This document shows, piece by piece, positions 62,641-64,000 of a stretch of 64,000 bases of DNA. Origin of the DNA: Aspidapion aeneum (Eukaryota; Arthropoda; Insecta; Coleoptera; Brentidae); assembly GCA_963576565.1 (NCBI GenBank), contig OY755039.1, positions 140,375,369-140,439,368 of the forward strand, written 5' to 3'. The notes beneath the pieces are model-generated. The model made no database searches. It saw only the letters and a list, made by a program, of their open reading frames with translations, and had not been told where the DNA came from. Made by a program: the position numbers and the translations under genes. Within the stretch, counting starts at the first letter, position 1. The number at the start of each line of letters is the position of its first letter.

Positions 62641-64000
62641 AAAAATTAATCTTTTCCAAGCCAGAGAAAATTTAAACGAGTTCTCTCATACGATATAGAA
62701 AATATGTGCTCTTTTAAGACGTCAAAGATCAATCTGTAGTGCAAATGTAATTAAATTACTGTGTTCGCCATTTCTGGCATTATCACTAAATAAAACATTA
62801 AATTAAAAATGTAAAAAACGTAAATTACTTGATGCACAAACAAAAACTTAAAATTCAATTTTTTGTGCCCTTTTTCTAAAAAGAAAATAATTGAACCCAA
62901 AATAATTTAAAAAACTGGCAAAAACACAGTTAACAAATAGAACGCATTGCCAAACTCAAACAAGAGCGGAACCGCGGTTAATTTGGATTTGCAACTTTGG
63001 TCAAATCTAATTCGTTAATGTATAATCCGTGATCTGCTGGTATTAATTCCGTGGTGGCCGCACGGTGGTCAGCTTGTTGGTTCTGAACGATCGAAATTAT
63101 TTTATGGTTGTAATTAGTTTAGTAAGTTAGGAAATGTCCACTAGCGTTTAAAAAATGTGATTTTAATGTACTGTGCATTCTGGAGATGGTACAGTCGCCT
63201 CCAAAAATAATGTTTCATATCGTTTTTTTCTTCTTAAGCAAAAAACTGATTGAATTGATACTTTGAGAGTGTGTTTACGTAACATAGTTTTTTCATAAAA
63301 ATTTAACTAAATTTATTAATCTTGCTATACTATATATCAATTTTTTACCATGCACTGATATTCTTTATCGTAGTCTTTATATTCACTATTTTCACATACA
63401 TAGTTCAAAACTGATTGATTTTTATCCTGTGAAACTGGTGTCTTGAGCCACACGTTAAATACATTACGTCGGCTAATCCCATGCGCCAACGCTGAAATAA
63501 TACATCTGAGCTATTACTGCGGCAAGAAGCGGCAGCTGAATGTAGCACCTATACAACCCTTGATATATGATTGAAATAATAAAGTAATGATACGAACGTT
63601 TTCAGTTCAATATATATATATATATATATATATATAATACATATTTGAAAAATTATAATAATTCAATACACAACTTTTATCTAGTTTTTTTAATAAGCAA
63701 ATTGAAACTTTGCAAATGATTTAATAGTAAAAATTAAAGATAATAACCCATATTTAAAATATACGTGAAGAAATCACCATATAAACTCTGGTTTACCAAC
63801 TTGGAGCACTTTTGAGAATCGCCTTCCTGCGCGGTAAGTGCAGATCATTATATAGGCTATCAAACGGCCTATGCTTTGTCGTCGTGACAAGTGACAACGA
63901 GTTAGTCAATCGATTTTCTGCATTGGGGTCTACTAATAAGGTAATTGGGCACTTTTTAAAGACAGTGGTTATGATAGAAAATAGTTAGATATTGAGGTTT
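62641..64000 (+). other. Intron 16 continuation, little recognised
   Basis: GTACAGTCGCCTCCAAAAAT at 63190 resembles a Tc1-like terminus without a partner. No further exon in phase 1 with a plausible acceptor was found before the window ends. Confidence 0.4.
63609..63636. repeat. (TA)n microsatellite
   Basis: About 13 TA units. Confidence 0.95.

Overview
This window is eukaryotic nuclear DNA, very AT-rich and intron-rich, most likely from an insect. The evidence is a ZAD-type C2H2 zinc-finger gene (a family expanded mainly in insects), mariner, hAT-like, RTE, CR1/jockey-like and RNase-H LINE remnants, tRNA-derived SINEs, and a Gln/Ala/Pro-rich multi-exon gene. The exact order is not resolved; a beetle is only a guess. 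No prokaryotic genes, CRISPR arrays or operons are present.

Two host genes diverge from a region near 21.4-22.4 kb. On the minus strand, a ZAD zinc-finger gene runs from its ATG at 19049 down to at least 4583 and leaves the window on that side. Four exons are visible: the ZAD exon, an acidic/basic linker exon ending inside a zinc finger, and two exons that complete and continue the finger array after a 12.9 kb intron packed with transposons. On the plus strand, a large gene of at least 763 codons runs from an untranslated leader plus ATG at 27105 through 16 coding exons to 61082 and continues beyond the window. Its product is rich in Gln, Ala, Pro and Ser and carries a basic nuclear-localisation-like patch. 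Its family is not certain.

The rest is mobile and repetitive DNA, often nested. From left to right: 1-4.4 kb holds a TIR transposon end, LINE and mariner remnants and a TIR element with a hairpin-ended element nested inside it. 5.2-8.4 kb holds a MITE split by a long-armed foldback element. 8.7-13.1 kb holds a second hairpin-ended element, a small hairpin MITE, an ATTGTG-array MITE and a hAT-like element, the last inserted in a short retro-element. 13.7-17.8 kb holds a transposon gene fragment, a nearly full-length LINE reading frame and a THAP pseudo-exon. 19.2-21.4 kb holds a hAT-like element 110 bp upstream of the ZAD start codon.

Introns of the Gln-rich gene hold a mariner split by a LINE (27.4-29.7 kb), ATTGTG MITEs, a ~370-bp tandem family broken by four insertions (31-34.4 kb), a 1.39-kb transposon with 9-bp target duplication (34.4-35.8 kb), an 11-bp satellite (36.4-36.8 kb), a tRNA-like cloverleaf (41.8 kb), a LINE with clean target duplication (42.4-43.8 kb), a three-layer nested insertion (45.6-46.9 kb), four repeated Ty3/gypsy RT fragments (48.9-50.0 kb), a tandem amplification of part of exon 13 (54.9-56.2 kb), and an RTE inside a SINE (58.9-60.1 kb). 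Exons stand out by higher GC, continuous phase and canonical splice sites.
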